Both the position numbers and the translations under genes were made by a program. The notes beneath the pieces were generated by a model. It was not told where the DNA came from. It saw only the letters and a list, made by a program, of their open reading frames with translations, and made no database searches. A DNA stretch of 64,000 nt from Periplaneta americana (taxonomy: Eukaryota; Arthropoda; Insecta; Blattodea; Blattidae): NCBI RefSeq assembly GCF_040183065.1, contig NC_091120.1:72814708-72878707 (forward strand), given 5' to 3'. Of this stretch, positions 30,747 through 42,634 are shown piece by piece. The number at the start of each line of letters is the position of its first letter. Position 1 is the stretch's first letter.

Positions 30747-33700
30747 TATTAATACTATACACTTGAGCTACATTAGGCATTGCAGCCCGAAAGAGCAGAA
30801 GCTCGTGCTCGGGCGCAGTTCAGATCAGTTATACAAAATATATCACAAAATTACGAGAGTTCATTGAGCACAATCACATTAATAAATGGTAAAATACATA
30901 CAGCATGTAATATGTCTATATACAAATAGAAAATAAAGAAGTACATGAATATTAGAGTAACAATTTTTAACTCAATTAGCTTAAACAATTAAATAATTAA
31001 TCTGATTTGTTTCTTAAATCTATGTGTGTTAAGTGTACTTAGCTCAGGGTAAGCTCTAATTAATGTATTATATATTTTGGGTCCAAAATTTCTGCTGTGT
31101 TTTAATCCAGCAGTTGTGTGGCATTTGGGAGTATTTAGAAAGAAACTGTAGTTTTGTCTCGTCTGGTATTCATGAGGATCAAATTTAAATTTATTGTGGT
31201 TTTTATGGAAGTAAATCAGCAATTTTTGTTTATAAATTTGTTCTAGATTTGATACGCCAAATTCCTGAAAAATTAATTTTGTTGGGTAATCAAAAGGTTT
31301 ATATAGACAAATTTTGATAATTCTTTTTTGGAGCAGATTTAAAGGACGGAGAGTCGATTTTGCCATTCCTCCCCAACCTAAAATACCATACTGAATTATT
31401 GATTGAAACAGAGCTAAGTACACAGTACGCAGAACATAAACAGGTAAATAAGAGCGTAGAATGGAAAATTTGTGGATTGTTTTACGCAATCTGTTACACA
31501 GAAAGGAGATATGCTTGTCCCATTTTAAATGTTGATCAATAATAATGCCTAAATATTTAACTTGTGAGGATATACTCAAAGCGTTACATGAGCAAGTAGG
31601 TAGGTTACAATCATGTATAGTTATACTTATATTATTATTTATTTCTAGTTGCTCAAGACCATGTGATGTTAATGAAAATGGTATTAATTTTGTTTTAGAA
31701 ACGTTCGAAGAAAGTAAGTGAGTATCCAGCCATTCTTTAATAATATTAATACCACTGTTAGAATTTTGATAAGTTTCATTCCAACTCGAACCGCTAAATA
31801 TAACCACAGTATCATCAGCATAAGAATACAGAGTACCAGAATATTTCTCAATGTCAATTTTAAGTAAATCGTTGATATATATTAAAAACAAAACAGGACC
31901 TAAAATCGTCCCCTGAGGTACACCTATGTCAATGTTACGTGATTTACTAAGGTGATCATTTATTTTAGTTGCTTGAGTTCTGTTACTTAAGTAAGATTTA
32001 AATAATTTTAAAGCAATTCCATTAATTCCTAATCTATCCATTTTATTCAAAAGTATACTGTGATTGACCGTATCGAAAGCTTTTTGTAAGTCTAGAAAAA
32101 TTCCTAGACATTTATTTCCTACATCTAATTCTTGAATTATTTTTGAGGTAACTGCCATAATAGCATCATCAGTGCACAAATTTTTTCTGAAACCAAATTG
32201 ATTATCATTTAGTAGTTTATTTTTTTCTAAAAATGTTATTAACCGTGTTTTTATACATTTTTCAAATACCTTAGAGAGACTAGGTAATAGTGAAATGGGT
32301 CTGTAATTATTAAGATTATTTTTGTCACCAGACTTGTGAATTGGTATCACCACAGCATGTTTTAGGGCTGAGGGAAATACACCTTGAGATATGCACAAAT
32401 TAAATATAAAGGCTAGTGGTTTAGAAATAGCTTCGATAATAAGTTTCAGGGTATTTGTTGTAATACCATCAATACCAGGAGACACATTATTTTTTAAACT
32501 GTTTACAATATTAATGATTTCACATTCGTTTACAGGAAACATAAACATAGATGATATACTTTTATTATAAAGCTTATAGTGATGAGTACCAAATACTTTC
32601 TTTTTTATATTAGATACGATGTCATGACTTACATTAGTAAAATGATCGTTAAATTCATTTGCGATAGTTTCCTTGTTTTCAATTGTTATTCCATTTCGAC
32701 TTATAATTGTCTTTAATATACTATTTTTATTACATTGGGTGTCAGTAGCTTCGTTTATGGTCTTCCAAAATTGCTTTGGATTATTTTTATTTTTGTTAAA
32801 TTTTTCAGAATAATATTTGATTCTCTGATTTCTTATTACATTAGTGAGAATATTTCTATATTTTTTGTAGTAATTTAATAAAACATTGTTTTGTGGGTCT
32901 CGTTTAACTTGCTTAGCTAACTTATCCCTAGATCGTATTGATTTAACAATACCTGTGGTAATCCAAGGTTTAATTTTTTTGTACTTACTTGAGAATTTGA
33001 GAGGGACATGATTAGAATATTTACAAATTAGGTTACAGAGTATTTTATAAAAATTATCGAAACATGTATCTGCGTCTTCATTGTAGAATATAGATTCCCA
33101 ATTAATATTATTAATATCTGATATTAGGCTTTTATGGTTTATAATTAGCTTATAATTGTCCGAAGGTTCAGTGGCTTCTCTGCTAATACTTTTATTACTG
33201 ATTGACAACAATGCAAAAGTCATATAATGATCTGTTATTGCGCTTGCATATACTCCAGGTATAAAATGTAAGTTATTTCCCGTTTTTAGGAAAATATGGT
33301 CAAGACATGAATTGGATGATGGACGAGTAATGGAATTTAAGTATTTCACGTATCCATATTCATGCATGATATTTAAATACGTGTTGCCAAAATTATCTAA
33401 TCTATTTTCTAAAATTTGAATGTTTATGTCACCCAGAATAACATGGTTGTTTAAATCTTTGTATATTGACAAGAAGCTTTCAAAATTTTTCAGAAATTCA
33501 TTTTTGCATAGTTTTGGAGATCTGTAAATTGCAGTTAGGTTAACAAGAGTATCATTAATAAGTGTTAATTGAAAATGTATAGCGTTGCAATGGGAAATGT
33601 CAATATCACTTAAAGACACTACGATGTTTTCCTTAAAATATACAACTATACCATCACATTTATTATACTTATTACTTTTAACAAATTTTTTATAACCATT

Positions 33701-33955
33701 AATATCATAGCCAGAGTCATGATCAAGCCAGGTTTCAGTTAGAACTATAATATCAAAGTAAAAGGAAAAATTATTAAGTAAAACACAGAGTTCGGAAAAA
33801 TTTTTGTTGATGCTACGAATGTTTAAGTGAAATATTTTAAGATCTGATAGAATATTGGTAATATACTCATTGCAGTGAAGTAAATCGTTAAAAACTATTG
33901 TGTTATTATTGTTATTAAATTTGCACTGATGGATTTCATTTAATATAGTATTACT

Positions 33956-33956
<1 letters not shown>
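30747..33956 (-). mobile_element. CR1/L2-like non-LTR retrotransposon
   Basis: Contains one long ORF with endonuclease and reverse transcriptase, a 3' UTR of about 240 bp (30747-30988) and a microsatellite tail. There is no ORF1 and the 5' side runs into an ATT microsatellite at 33957, so it is 5'-truncated just upstream of the endonuclease domain. No target duplication can be read because of the microsatellites. Confidence 0.85.
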
Positions 33957-34030
<74 letters not shown>

Positions 34031-34057
34031 GCAATTCCACATGTGACTGACTGGCAT
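30989..34057 (-). CDS. LINE endonuclease/reverse transcriptase ORF
   Basis: An open frame of 1022 codons. Residues 11-33 are poly-Asn from the microsatellite. The apurinic-like endonuclease runs about 75-285: L-N-I-R-S (79), T-E-T-W (107-110), G-D-I-N (209-212), L-D-H-I-F (252-256) and T-D-H-Y (275-278). RT: S-P-G-I-D-G (526-531), Y-R-P-I-S-L-L-P (585-592), L-D-L-Q-K-A-F-D (655-662), G-V-P-Q-G-T-I-L-G-P (712-721) and Y-A-D-D (746-749). The C-terminal tail is L2/CR1/Jockey-like. All catalytic residues appear present with no internal stop. The ATG at 34057 lies beyond the microsatellite in unrelated DNA; the element's true start codon is missing. It would nick DNA and reverse-transcribe its RNA in the nucleus. 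Confidence 0.9.
33957..34030. repeat. (ATT)n microsatellite at LINE 5' end
   Basis: About 24 ATT units forming the right border of the LINE. The same motif borders the element's other end. Confidence 0.95.
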
Positions 34058-34164
34058 TTACAGTACATTTTGGCAGCGAAATGGCTGCCTAAATTTGTTA
34101 ATAGGTTAAAATTAAAATGTGTCACCGCATGATTTGATAGTGGAAAGTGTACAGCTAAGATATA

Positions 34165-35024
34165 CAGGGACATCATTTTATTTTTACTTGCATTTTTATT
34201 GTACCTTCATTTCTGAATGTACTTCACTCTCACCCCTTCACTAATGTCCTTGCTCCCGTCAGACACACAAACTTACGGCCGCTGTTGCATTCAAAGTCTT
34301 CAAGCAGTGAAGTAAACACCGCAGTGTATAGTGTGTTTCAGAAATGTGGTTGCGTTTTCTATAGAAGAAAGAACCTATGAACGGCAACCATTTTCAGCAA
34401 CTTGTTTAAAAATTCAGTTTAGCTTTTTTTGAATTGAGGTGGCTAGAAGCAAAGGAATGCTAGTGACATTTGTAATAACATGAGTTAAGTGCATCCAGTG
34501 TAAACTAAAGTATCTAAAATTTTAGTGGCAAAGGGATATTTTAATCGCATCACACATTAAAATTTAAATACAAAATTTCACCGATTTTACGAAAGCTTAA
34601 ATATTTAAACCCCATTTTCTCAAAAGTAACTTAAGTGCACTTACAGCCCTTTACTTATGACCCCCTCAATTTAAATGCACTCTCTATATTGTATGATAAC
34701 ATCAATAATTAATATGCTAAATAAAGTAGACATTACATAACGAACATAGCCGCCTGAAAAGTTGAGTTTTTGAAAAAAAAATGTTACTACTCTACTGTAT
34801 TTTGATAAATTCCGTAAGAGAGATGATCAAACTGAAAATCGTAATATCGTATTTGCCTACAACATAAATGGATACACTACTTTTCTCTCCTCCTATACCT
34901 AGTAAAATGATTTGTTTACATATTGCACTAGTAACATCAAACTCCTGTAATGGAAGGGGGCAACAGTGTTTCCGAGTATAGCCAGGTTAATGTTAAAAAT
35001 GTTGGTAAAAATAAAGTGATGTCC

Positions 35025-35027
<3 letters not shown>
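34165..35027 (+). mobile_element. TA-flanked TIR element, copy 2
   Basis: Ends CAGGGACATCATTTTATTTT and (right) AATAAAGTGATGTCCCTG; TA at both borders (34163-34164, 35028-35029). Shorter than copy 3 and with a different interior. The right TA is the start of a (TA)n tract. Confidence 0.85.

Positions 35028-35069
<42 letters not shown>
35028..35069. repeat. (TA)n microsatellite joining two TIR copies
   Basis: About 20 TA units with no other sequence between copies 2 and 3 of the TIR family; copy 3 has lost its first nine bases here. Confidence 0.95.
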
Positions 35070-35072
<3 letters not shown>

Positions 35073-36173
35073 TTTATTTTTACTTCAATTTTTATTGTAC
35101 CTGAGTTTTTGAATGTACTTCATTCCCACCCCCTCTACTAGTGAACTTGCAACCGTTCTCCACACAGAACCAAGCGTATACAGTCAAAGTCGCCTTACGG
35201 TCTTAGTAAACACAAACAGTACTGAGTTAGTGAGTATAGTATGTTCCAGAAATATGTTCGCTTTCAATATTGAATCATATTCTCGCACAGGTACTGTCGT
35301 CCGTTTGCCTATGTCGCATCCCGGTTTCCCCCACCCACTTCTGCCCGTCCCTTTGTGGCTGGGCTGTCTTAGTTCTTTTCTGAAAACATTAATTTCTGTT
35401 AGGAATTCGACGTCTACGTAATATTATATAACTGTTTAAAATAACTTAAATAAAAATGCCTTGTTAAGTAATTAACTGTCACGTGATTTCCCTCCTTTCT
35501 ACGACCCTCGACAAAACCACTTGAACGGATAATAAATAGCATGTCTGAATAATTTTATCTTTTCGGATCGGACAGAAGTGAAGATTGAATATACAGTATG
35601 TAAGGTACTCTTTTATAGAGTAGGTACAGAATTATTTCTACATGAGTTAGTAGTACGAAAGACGAAACTGGTAATTGGAATTAGGTACAATAATATATAG
35701 TGCGATAATATGCAAAAAAGAACTGAAACCTGTATAGAAATGAACGGCCATCATTTTCAAATACGTGTTTAAATATCCATATTATGATTATTTTTCAATT
35801 TAACGTCATTCTCTATATTGTACGCTAATGTGCTATAGACAGTATAATATACGCTGCATAATGAATACGTCCGAACGGACAGCTCAGTTCGTGAGTAAAA
35901 ACACTTATTGTTAATACAGTACTGTATTTTGATTAAAGAAAACCCTAATGAAAATTATCAAACTAAAAATTGCGATATTTCCTACTTTACGTAAATGGAT
36001 GAACTACTTTTCATCCCTCCTATACCTAGTAGAGTGATTTGTTTGTATCTTACGCCAGTATCATCGAACTCCAGTGGAAGGGGGTATCAAACGGTGTTTC
36101 CGGTTCACAACCTTTAAGCCAAAGATATAGCCAGGTTAATATTAGAAATGTTAGTAAAAATAAAATGATGTCC

Positions 36174-36176
<3 letters not shown>
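35070..36176 (+). mobile_element. TA-flanked TIR element, copy 3
   Basis: Starts CATTTTATTTTTACTTC (CAGGGACAT is missing) and ends AATAAAATGATGTCCCTG. Closely similar to the outer parts of copy 1 (5261-7579) and to inverted copy 4 (42635-43738). It supplies the uninterrupted reference for the LTR insertion in copy 1. No ORF with a domain. Confidence 0.85.

Positions 36177-36241
<65 letters not shown>
36177..36241. repeat. (TA)n microsatellite after TIR copy 3
   Basis: About 31 TA units beginning after TCCCTGTG. Confidence 0.95.
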
Positions 36242-36244
<3 letters not shown>

Positions 36245-36589
36245 CTTTCAAAGTGTGTGTGATTTTGTGACTGACTGACATATATATCAACTCTATCTTC
36301 AGGTGAACATGGTTCTTCTCAAATTTCTCTGAAATGTCATCCCTAATACAGTTTTTCCAAAATACTGTTTGGAGAGTAAGTTTTAATCTTCTGTTTAAAT
36401 TAAAAATAATCTCTGAACCTCGATTAGTAATAGAGTTACGGCCGAAAAAGTGCTGTGTAACTGACTGACCTCTTTCTGTGACTGACTGACATATCTGAAT
36501 TTTATCTTAAATTCCATATTATGGAACGGCAAGTAGTACAAAATAGCATGAAACAATTTTTTTTATAAATGGTTATTTTAAAATGCTGT

Positions 36590-36765
36590 ATCAACTGTTA
36601 TGATTATCTTGCGTCTGAGTTAGATGAAGGTGATAATGCTAGGGAGATGACTCTAGGGTCTAGCGCTAAAGTTATCCAGCAGTTGTTCGTAGTGGGTTGA
36701 GGGAAAATCCCGGAAAAACCGCAATCAGACTTGTCCCAACCGGGCCCATTAGTTTCAAGGTCAGA
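36590..36765 (-). mobile_element. Degenerate SINE (family 1)
   Basis: The complement retains GGGTTTTC-like and CAACCC-related body blocks and CTAGACCCTAGAG in place of CTGGACCCCGGAC, with the tail end toward 36600. The tRNA head is lost at about 36760. Confidence 0.65.
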
Positions 36766-36989
36766 TTTAGTAACATATACTTAAGGGGACAAGGTAGTAT
36801 GAAATGGTCAAAAATGGCATTTTTTAATGTTAGAGTAGTTAAATTCTCCAATCTTTCCTGATTAAGAAAATATATAGGTTTATAGTGATACGACAATTTA
36901 TGGCAATTTAAATGCCATTTTAAATATGACAGTGCATCCATTTAAATTAATATCTTTTTCGAAACACAAAAGTTAACTTGCCTAACATG

Positions 36990-37790
36990 CACCTTGTCGT
37001 ACATTAACTTTCGTCCACGTTCTCTTGTCCAGAACCGATTGATTCATACAACTTAGATTCATCCATATATTTTGTCCACATCTTTTATGTCCATAACATT
37101 TCATCCATCTTAGAATACATATTTGTGTTTCCCATCTACAATTACAACACCGGAAACATGGTTATGTAATGTGTACGAAGCAGTCTTGAGTGAGGAACAG
37201 AAGATTAATAGTGCTGTCGAAGATTGGCATAGTAAACTAAAATACTCATGGTTGTTCATCATCCCAGCAATTGGAAATTTTTGGAAGTCTTGCTGGAAGA
37301 GCAGGAATCAAATTAGCAGGTGATTACTCAATTGTTGGGAGGACACACGCGAGTTCGTGCACCATTAAGTCAGACATAGCTATGTCAATAATCATGAACG
37401 CATCAGGGAAATGGTTACACGGTATGAAGACTACAAGAACGACGGCCGGTTGGAAACATATGAGAGGAATTTCATACAGATTAAAAATTAACCCTGCTGA
37501 AGTTCTTCAGGAAGAAGAAAATGATGACTAATCATGTTTATAATACAAACAGTATGTACATTCAACAACACATATAAATTTAAATTAATTACTTTTTCAC
37601 CAAATGAATTATGTTTCATGTCATCTATTTTTTTTTTCCATAGTGGACGAAATAGTCAGTGGACGAAAATATAATGGATGAAGCACCAAATGGTCAGTGG
37701 ACAAAACTTAATGGACGAATCATGAAATGGACAAATGTGTCAGTAGACAAAACAAAAATTGGACGAAACGTAGTGGACCAAAGCCCTATA
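36990..37790 (+). mobile_element. MULE-like element with GGACGAAA subterminal arrays
   Basis: The left 120 bp carry many TTTCGTCC / TTTGTCCA / TTCATCCA motifs; the right 150 bp (about 37640-37785) carry the complements GGACGAAA, GGACAAAA, GGATGAA. The arrays face each other around a fragment of MULE transposase. This organisation suggests a non-autonomous Mutator-like element whose subterminal repeats bind transposase. Exact ends and the expected 9-bp duplication are not resolved. Confidence 0.6.
37140..37400 (+). pseudogene. MULE transposase C-terminal fragment
   Basis: One frame reads P-E-T-W-L-C-N-V-Y-E-A-V and I-N-S-A-V-E-D-W-H-S-K-L, the W-x-V and N-x-A-x-E-x-W-H motifs near the end of FLYWCH/MULE-type transposases. 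After a frameshift it continues V-H-H-P-S-N-W-K-F-L-E-V-L-L-E-E-Q (about 37250-37310) and L-L-G-G-H-T-R-V-R. The catalytic D-D-E part is missing. Confidence 0.7.
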
Positions 37791-38856
37791 ACGCACCTTA
37801 GCGGTATGAACTTAGGACGATGGGGTAGGAGGACCCTATTGGGTGAGCGGATGAGAGGGTCACATGCGGCCGGTGGGCTGGTACACCATCCTTATTCATC
37901 CTATAAATACGAGGTGCACAATAGGCCTCAGTATAGCCGATGTGCAAAGGGTTGTTCTAACCCGCCCCTAGCCACCGTGGCCTAACTTAACCTATCCTAA
38001 CCTACTCAGTGCGGTGAGGGCTGAAGATGATGAGTCTTTTAAGGACGATGGCATCCACAGGCTAGCTTCACGCTATTGTTCAGAGCTTAATGATATCCGT
38101 TCGCCTTCTCCGTAATAAAAATTATGAACTTGTTAAAAAAAACTCTTCTGTACAATAACTGAGCTGATTCCAATGAAAATTACTGTAAAAGCAGCCAGTG
38201 CCCAAGCAATTACTTTCCATGGATGCCTCCTGGTTGTGTCGCCCCTTTTGCTGAATCATTAAAATAATTATGCTAACGAAAAAAGTGAATTTTACCTCCA
38301 AGAAACAATTTATATGTATTACGTATTGTTACATAATCGAAAGGACCACGGAAATAGCTTTAGAGGATCTTGGATTGAGAACTACTGTACTGCTATAGGC
38401 TGGATATTGCAGATAACATAAAATGTACACATTGTTAGAGAAGTCGGAGAGAAGAATATCCGTGTAGACAACTGCTAAGCAGAACTTCTGGAATGTGTTG
38501 CTATAAAATTAAACTTAGATTTCCAACAGGCACGTCGGTCACGTTGCTTCAAGGAAAATGAACCCCGACAGGCAACTAAAAGAAGTTTGATATTGAAATC
38601 CTACTGATATGATACAGGTGTCTGTATCGGTATTGCAGCATTGATACTTTACTTTCTATGCTTATCCATATCTACAGGAGGAGACAACGATTTCCTTGGA
38701 GAGAGGGACACAATTGGATAAAAAAATAAGCTAATTCACAAATACATAGTCTTATAATGACCATACGAATACGCCCACACTCATAGAAATTACACATGTG
38801 CATACACAATGAAGAAATAAACATTTATTATGTCCACTGAAACATTATACCTTGCT
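37791..38856. other. Intergenic, nothing recognised
   Basis: The first part (to about 38110) is relatively GC-rich and includes a few CCTAA-like units (37978-38005), but no domain or repeat family was identified. Confidence 0.45.
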
Positions 38857-39062
38857 TAGCTACTGTCCGTCCAAGTGGTTTTCCCCACCGATTTCTGTTG
38901 CCCTTCTGCAAAGGCTAATGGCTGGGCTGTTAGGCTCTTTCCTGAAAATATTTGCTGTACAAAGTTGGACGTCTACGTAATATTATACAAATGATTAAAA
39001 TAATTTAAAGAAAAGGTCCCGTTTAAGTAAGTGTCACGTGATATCCTCCGTTTCGACAACTC
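38857..39062 (+). mobile_element. Internal fragment of the TIR family
   Basis: Shares CTACTGTCCGTCCAAGTGG, GGCTGGGCTGT, GACGTCTACGTAATATTATA and TGTCACGTGAT blocks with the interior of copies 1, 3 and 4. Both TIRs are missing; block order suggests rearrangement. Confidence 0.6.
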
Positions 39063-39092
39063 TGCAACATAACTATTCCGATGAACTGTAAG

Positions 39093-39461
39093 TACTGTTC
39101 TGTTTAGATAGCTTGGCCGATATTATTATTATGTGCGAACATTTGAGTAGGAGTAATGTGGAGTGATTCAGTTTCTCAGCATATTCAGTGGAGAAAAAAA
39201 AGGGAAGGAGGAGAACTGACGTAAGCTATACCTGTATTGAAAAACATTAGTCACGTATCTGCACTCCACTGGCGATCACAGTTTATTGGTTCCATTACGA
39301 TACTGATGTTTTTTATAATTAGTATACTACGAACTTGCACAAGAAAAAGAAGTGATCTCCACAGGAGAAGCACACCTTTTTTCATTATCAGTGTCAAATG
39401 AATTTATCCGATTTACTGTGCATAAAGTTATGACCGGCCAAGCTATCTAAACATAACAGTA
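39093..39461. mobile_element. 369-bp MITE
   Basis: Left end TACTGTTCTGTTTAGATAGC and right end (complement TACTGTTATGTTTAGATAGC) continue as CTTGGCCG on both sides: 27-bp inverted repeats with one mismatch. No ORF. It adjoins the TIR-family fragment on its left. Confidence 0.8.
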
Positions 39462-40550
39462 GGCTACAATAAAATATCAATTTTATATAAAATATCAATT
39501 TTATATAAAATAAATATTGTCGATTTTTATTAAGAAGATACTAAAACCCTTATGTGAACTAGAGAGCTATGACAACACTGTTTCTGTAGGATACTTCATA
39601 TTTGTCCACTTCGTCATTTGTTATAATATCTAGAGATGAGAATTCCATGCAAATGCATGTTTTTATAAGAACATAGGACATTGCTCAAACTTAGTACTTA
39701 TCCATTTCATTACTTTCCGGTTCCAAATAACTTTTCCGTGCAGATTTGCACGTTTTGGCCTTTTTGGGGATAAAAACATGCATAATGCATATTTAAGCAA
39801 TTTTTAGCTTTACATTGTATTCAGTTTAAATGCATGTTTTAATGGTTTTGAGTGGACACCTCAGTTTCTCGATTTTATGTCCCTTATTTTAACTTCCAGA
39901 AATCAAAATTGAAGAAGAAAAAGAAAAAGCTATATAACAGCAAAATGAAATCAAATGTTAAAGTTTCCACAATAAGATGTTAGAGGACCTTTCTCTGGAC
40001 GGACGTTCACTTTTGCAACACTTTACCTACGACCCTCTCTAGACTGCGTGTCATAAATGGATTTATTACGTTGGATATTTTGAGAATAGTAGAGAGGAAA
40101 TATAGAACGCTCAAGGTAACTGCCGGCAAATAATTTAGGTTATTCAAATCAACTTTACAGGGAGTAATCAGATGATGGACGAGACTATGAAACGGAAAAT
40201 GAATCATGAGACGGTTAGGAGAACGGAAAGGTGGGCATGGATCATTTTGTATGGACTCAATCGCGTCAATACAAACATATCTTAAAATGTTTAAACTAAC
40301 ACCAAAAGCTGTTGCCATAACTCTGAGTTTTATTGTACGTGTAAGAAATAGTGGATGACTCACTGCTAGAAAGATATTAAAAATATTTGTAAACATAAAA
40401 AATTATCTCTTTTGTCTGGCTACGCATATTTAGACTGTGAAGCATACTCGAAGCATAATAGTCTTTATTAAACACAAATTGTACAACTTTCAGGCTTCTT
40501 TTTATTTGTTCTGGACACCTGGCTTAGGATCTCGCAGACTGACGGTGATT
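39462..40550. other. Intergenic, one unassigned ORF
   Basis: Near 39472-39525 a 24-bp unit (ATATCAATTTTATATAAA...) is tandemly duplicated. A 129-codon minus ORF (40007-40396) reads smoothly (R-T-I-K-L-R-V-M-A-T-A-F-G-V, I-E-S-I-Q-N-D-P) but I cannot place it in a family; it may be a retroelement remnant. Confidence 0.4.
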
Positions 40551-40554
40551 ATGG

Positions 40555-40702
40555 AACATTGGTGGAATGACAATGATGAGGGGAAATGGGAGAACTCCGA
40601 TAAAAAAAACCCTCGCGCCTACTTTGTTCACCATCCAGACGGGGATCGAACTCGGGTCGCCACGGTGCAAGGCAGAGAGACTAATCACTCGGCCACGGTT
40701 TA
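40555..40702 (-). mobile_element. tRNA-headed SINE relic (family 3)
   Basis: The complement begins GTGGCCGAGTGATTAGTCTC (A-box), has CCCGAGTTCGATCCCCG (B-box) and continues with a body unlike families 1 and 2. No clear target duplication. Confidence 0.6.
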
Positions 40703-40979
40703 TTGAATGCTTGAAAAAGTGTCTACATATATAAAACAGAATATCACAGCACTAGTTTAGACAACTCTCAGCTATACACATAACAGAGAAGAGCACAGCA
40801 CAAGCTTAGACAAGATACTGAATTTCGGCTTTGTTTTTGCAGTGTAGGAAGTTCAGATTTTTGCAGTAGAACCGGTCCCCAGCCCATTAGGGTGGCAGGA
40901 GGGTGAGTAAGTTTGCAGTAAGAAGAAGGGATAGTGTGTGAGACCTTGGCAACCATGAATGCTTGTGGACGACTATAAG

Positions 40980-41419
40980 AATGTAAACATGGACGAAACC
41001 GTTCATTACCAAATGAGACAAAGATACCTATTAAAATGCAAATATATTTAGTTGTACATACATTACAGTTGAAAAAGAACTCGGGTAATTCCGCAACAGT
41101 GCGGATAAATCCGCAATAGGACTTGGCTAATTCCGCAGTAGTAAATAATTATAAATATATTATGAAAACATAAAAGGAACAATTTATATGTAACAATGCT
41201 CACTTTCTTCACAGCTGTGTAGTAAAACACGAAAAACAGCCAACTTTCGATGTTTCACTGTATTGCCGACAGAGGTGTCGACCAATATCCTTGATTTTTT
41301 TCTATAGCACTGCAGAGGACATGCCGCCTGTTGACAGCCTCTCAGAACTTACGTTCACGCTATTGTAAAGCCTCAGTAAAATCATATATGCACTACTGCG
41401 GAATTATCCGTGTTTCCCC

Positions 41420-41420
<1 letters not shown>
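40980..41420. mobile_element. MITE with TAATTCCGCA motifs, copy 2
   Basis: Near-identical by eye to 12173-12636, with small indels; the left 86 bp are missing. It ends GTTTCCCCT and then runs directly into an ATT microsatellite. Confidence 0.8.
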
Positions 41421-41464
<44 letters not shown>

Positions 41465-41538
41465 CGTCATCATCATTATTATTATTATTATCATCATCAT
41501 TGTTATCATTATCATTATTATTATCATCATCATTATTC
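41421..41538. repeat. (ATT)n / (ATC)n microsatellite
   Basis: ATT units interspersed with ATC units; abuts the preceding MITE. Confidence 0.95.
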
Positions 41539-41708
41539 AAACATAGTATGTCAATTTTCAAATAAGTTGCTTTGCTGTGAGTTGATTTCTGTAGGCTTAA
41601 CTATTTAATTTTTATAAAGCAACGAATATTATGCTCAACTGAAGAAGCATATGTTGAAATTCCCATGGAAATATTTTTCAGATCGCTGAAGTTTCACTAG
41701 ACACACTG

Positions 41709-41745
41709 TTCTCTCTGTTCTCTCTCTCTCTTTCTCTCTCTCTTT
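41709..41745. repeat. (CT)n-like tract
   Basis: Imperfect CT microsatellite with TGTT and TTT interruptions. It sits between the ATT microsatellite and family-1 SINE, with only non-coding sequence around it (41540-42083). Confidence 0.85.
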
Positions 41746-42083
41746 ACAGCAACAAGCACGACCAACAGAAAAGTTTATTTCGCACGCATTACCAAAGACC
41801 CATTTATGTTACTCACACCAGGATGCATTGAAAGCTCGCGTTTTTAGATTATCTTTCTGAAAAAATTGTCAGTGATGGCGTAGGTCTGTCTTAATTTAAA
41901 ACTTTCCTTTTTTCAATATTATTTCCTATCGATAACGATACTCTAACAATGAATTTATTACAATTATCATCAATTCATCATTATTTTTTTCGATTTCTAT
42001 TTTCCCGAAACACATAACCACAGTGGACCACACGACGATTCAACACTATTATTCTCATCCCAACCGACACTTGAGACCGGCAA

Positions 42084-42321
42084 GTCCACACCTGTGGAGT
42101 AACGGTCAGCGCGCCTGGCCGCGATACCAGGTGGCCCGGGTTCGAATCCCGGTCGAGGCAAGTTACCTGGTTGAGGTTTTCCGGGGTTTTCCCTCAACCC
42201 AATACGAGCAAATGCTGGGTAACTTTCGGTGCTGGACCCCGGACTCATTTCACCAGCATTACCACCTTCATTTCATTCAGACGCTAAATAATCTAGAAGT
42301 TGATACAGCGTCGTAAAATAT

Positions 42322-42322
<1 letters not shown>
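42084..42322 (+). mobile_element. Complete tRNA-headed SINE (family 1)
   Basis: Head GTGGAGTAACGGTCAGCG (A-box) and GGGTTCGAATCCCGG (B-box), body with TTACCTGGTTGAGG and GGTGCTGGACCCCGGACTC, 3' end GATACAGCGTCGTAAAATA. It adjoins a (TA)n(CA)n tract. The best full-length copy of this family in the window. Confidence 0.9.

Positions 42323-42323
<1 letters not shown>

Positions 42324-42376
<53 letters not shown>
42324..42376. repeat. (TA)n(CA)n microsatellite at SINE 3' end
   Basis: TA units turning into CA units; starts right after the SINE tail. Confidence 0.95.
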
Positions 42377-42634
42377 TACATGAGACCGGCATTGGCAAAA
42401 TACTGGGTTCTGAACGGGAGAAGTGAAGGCTGATGGGTGGGGGAATACCTGCTAGGCCACGAGGCAACAAGAAATGTGCCTCAGTTTCAGCTTTCCGAGT
42501 GCAACCTTAAAACCCATGAAAACATACGAAATGGAGAAGACCAGACCCGGCACGAGCGATCCTGGCCTCAGGAACAAATTTTACTGCAAGACAGATCTAT
42601 ATACATCACAAAAATTTTTCTACTTCTACTTCTA

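Noticed and set aside
40007-40396. 129-codon minus-strand ORF with a plausible hydrophobic start
   Set aside because: No family match from memory and no exon signals. Only mentioned in the intergenic entry.
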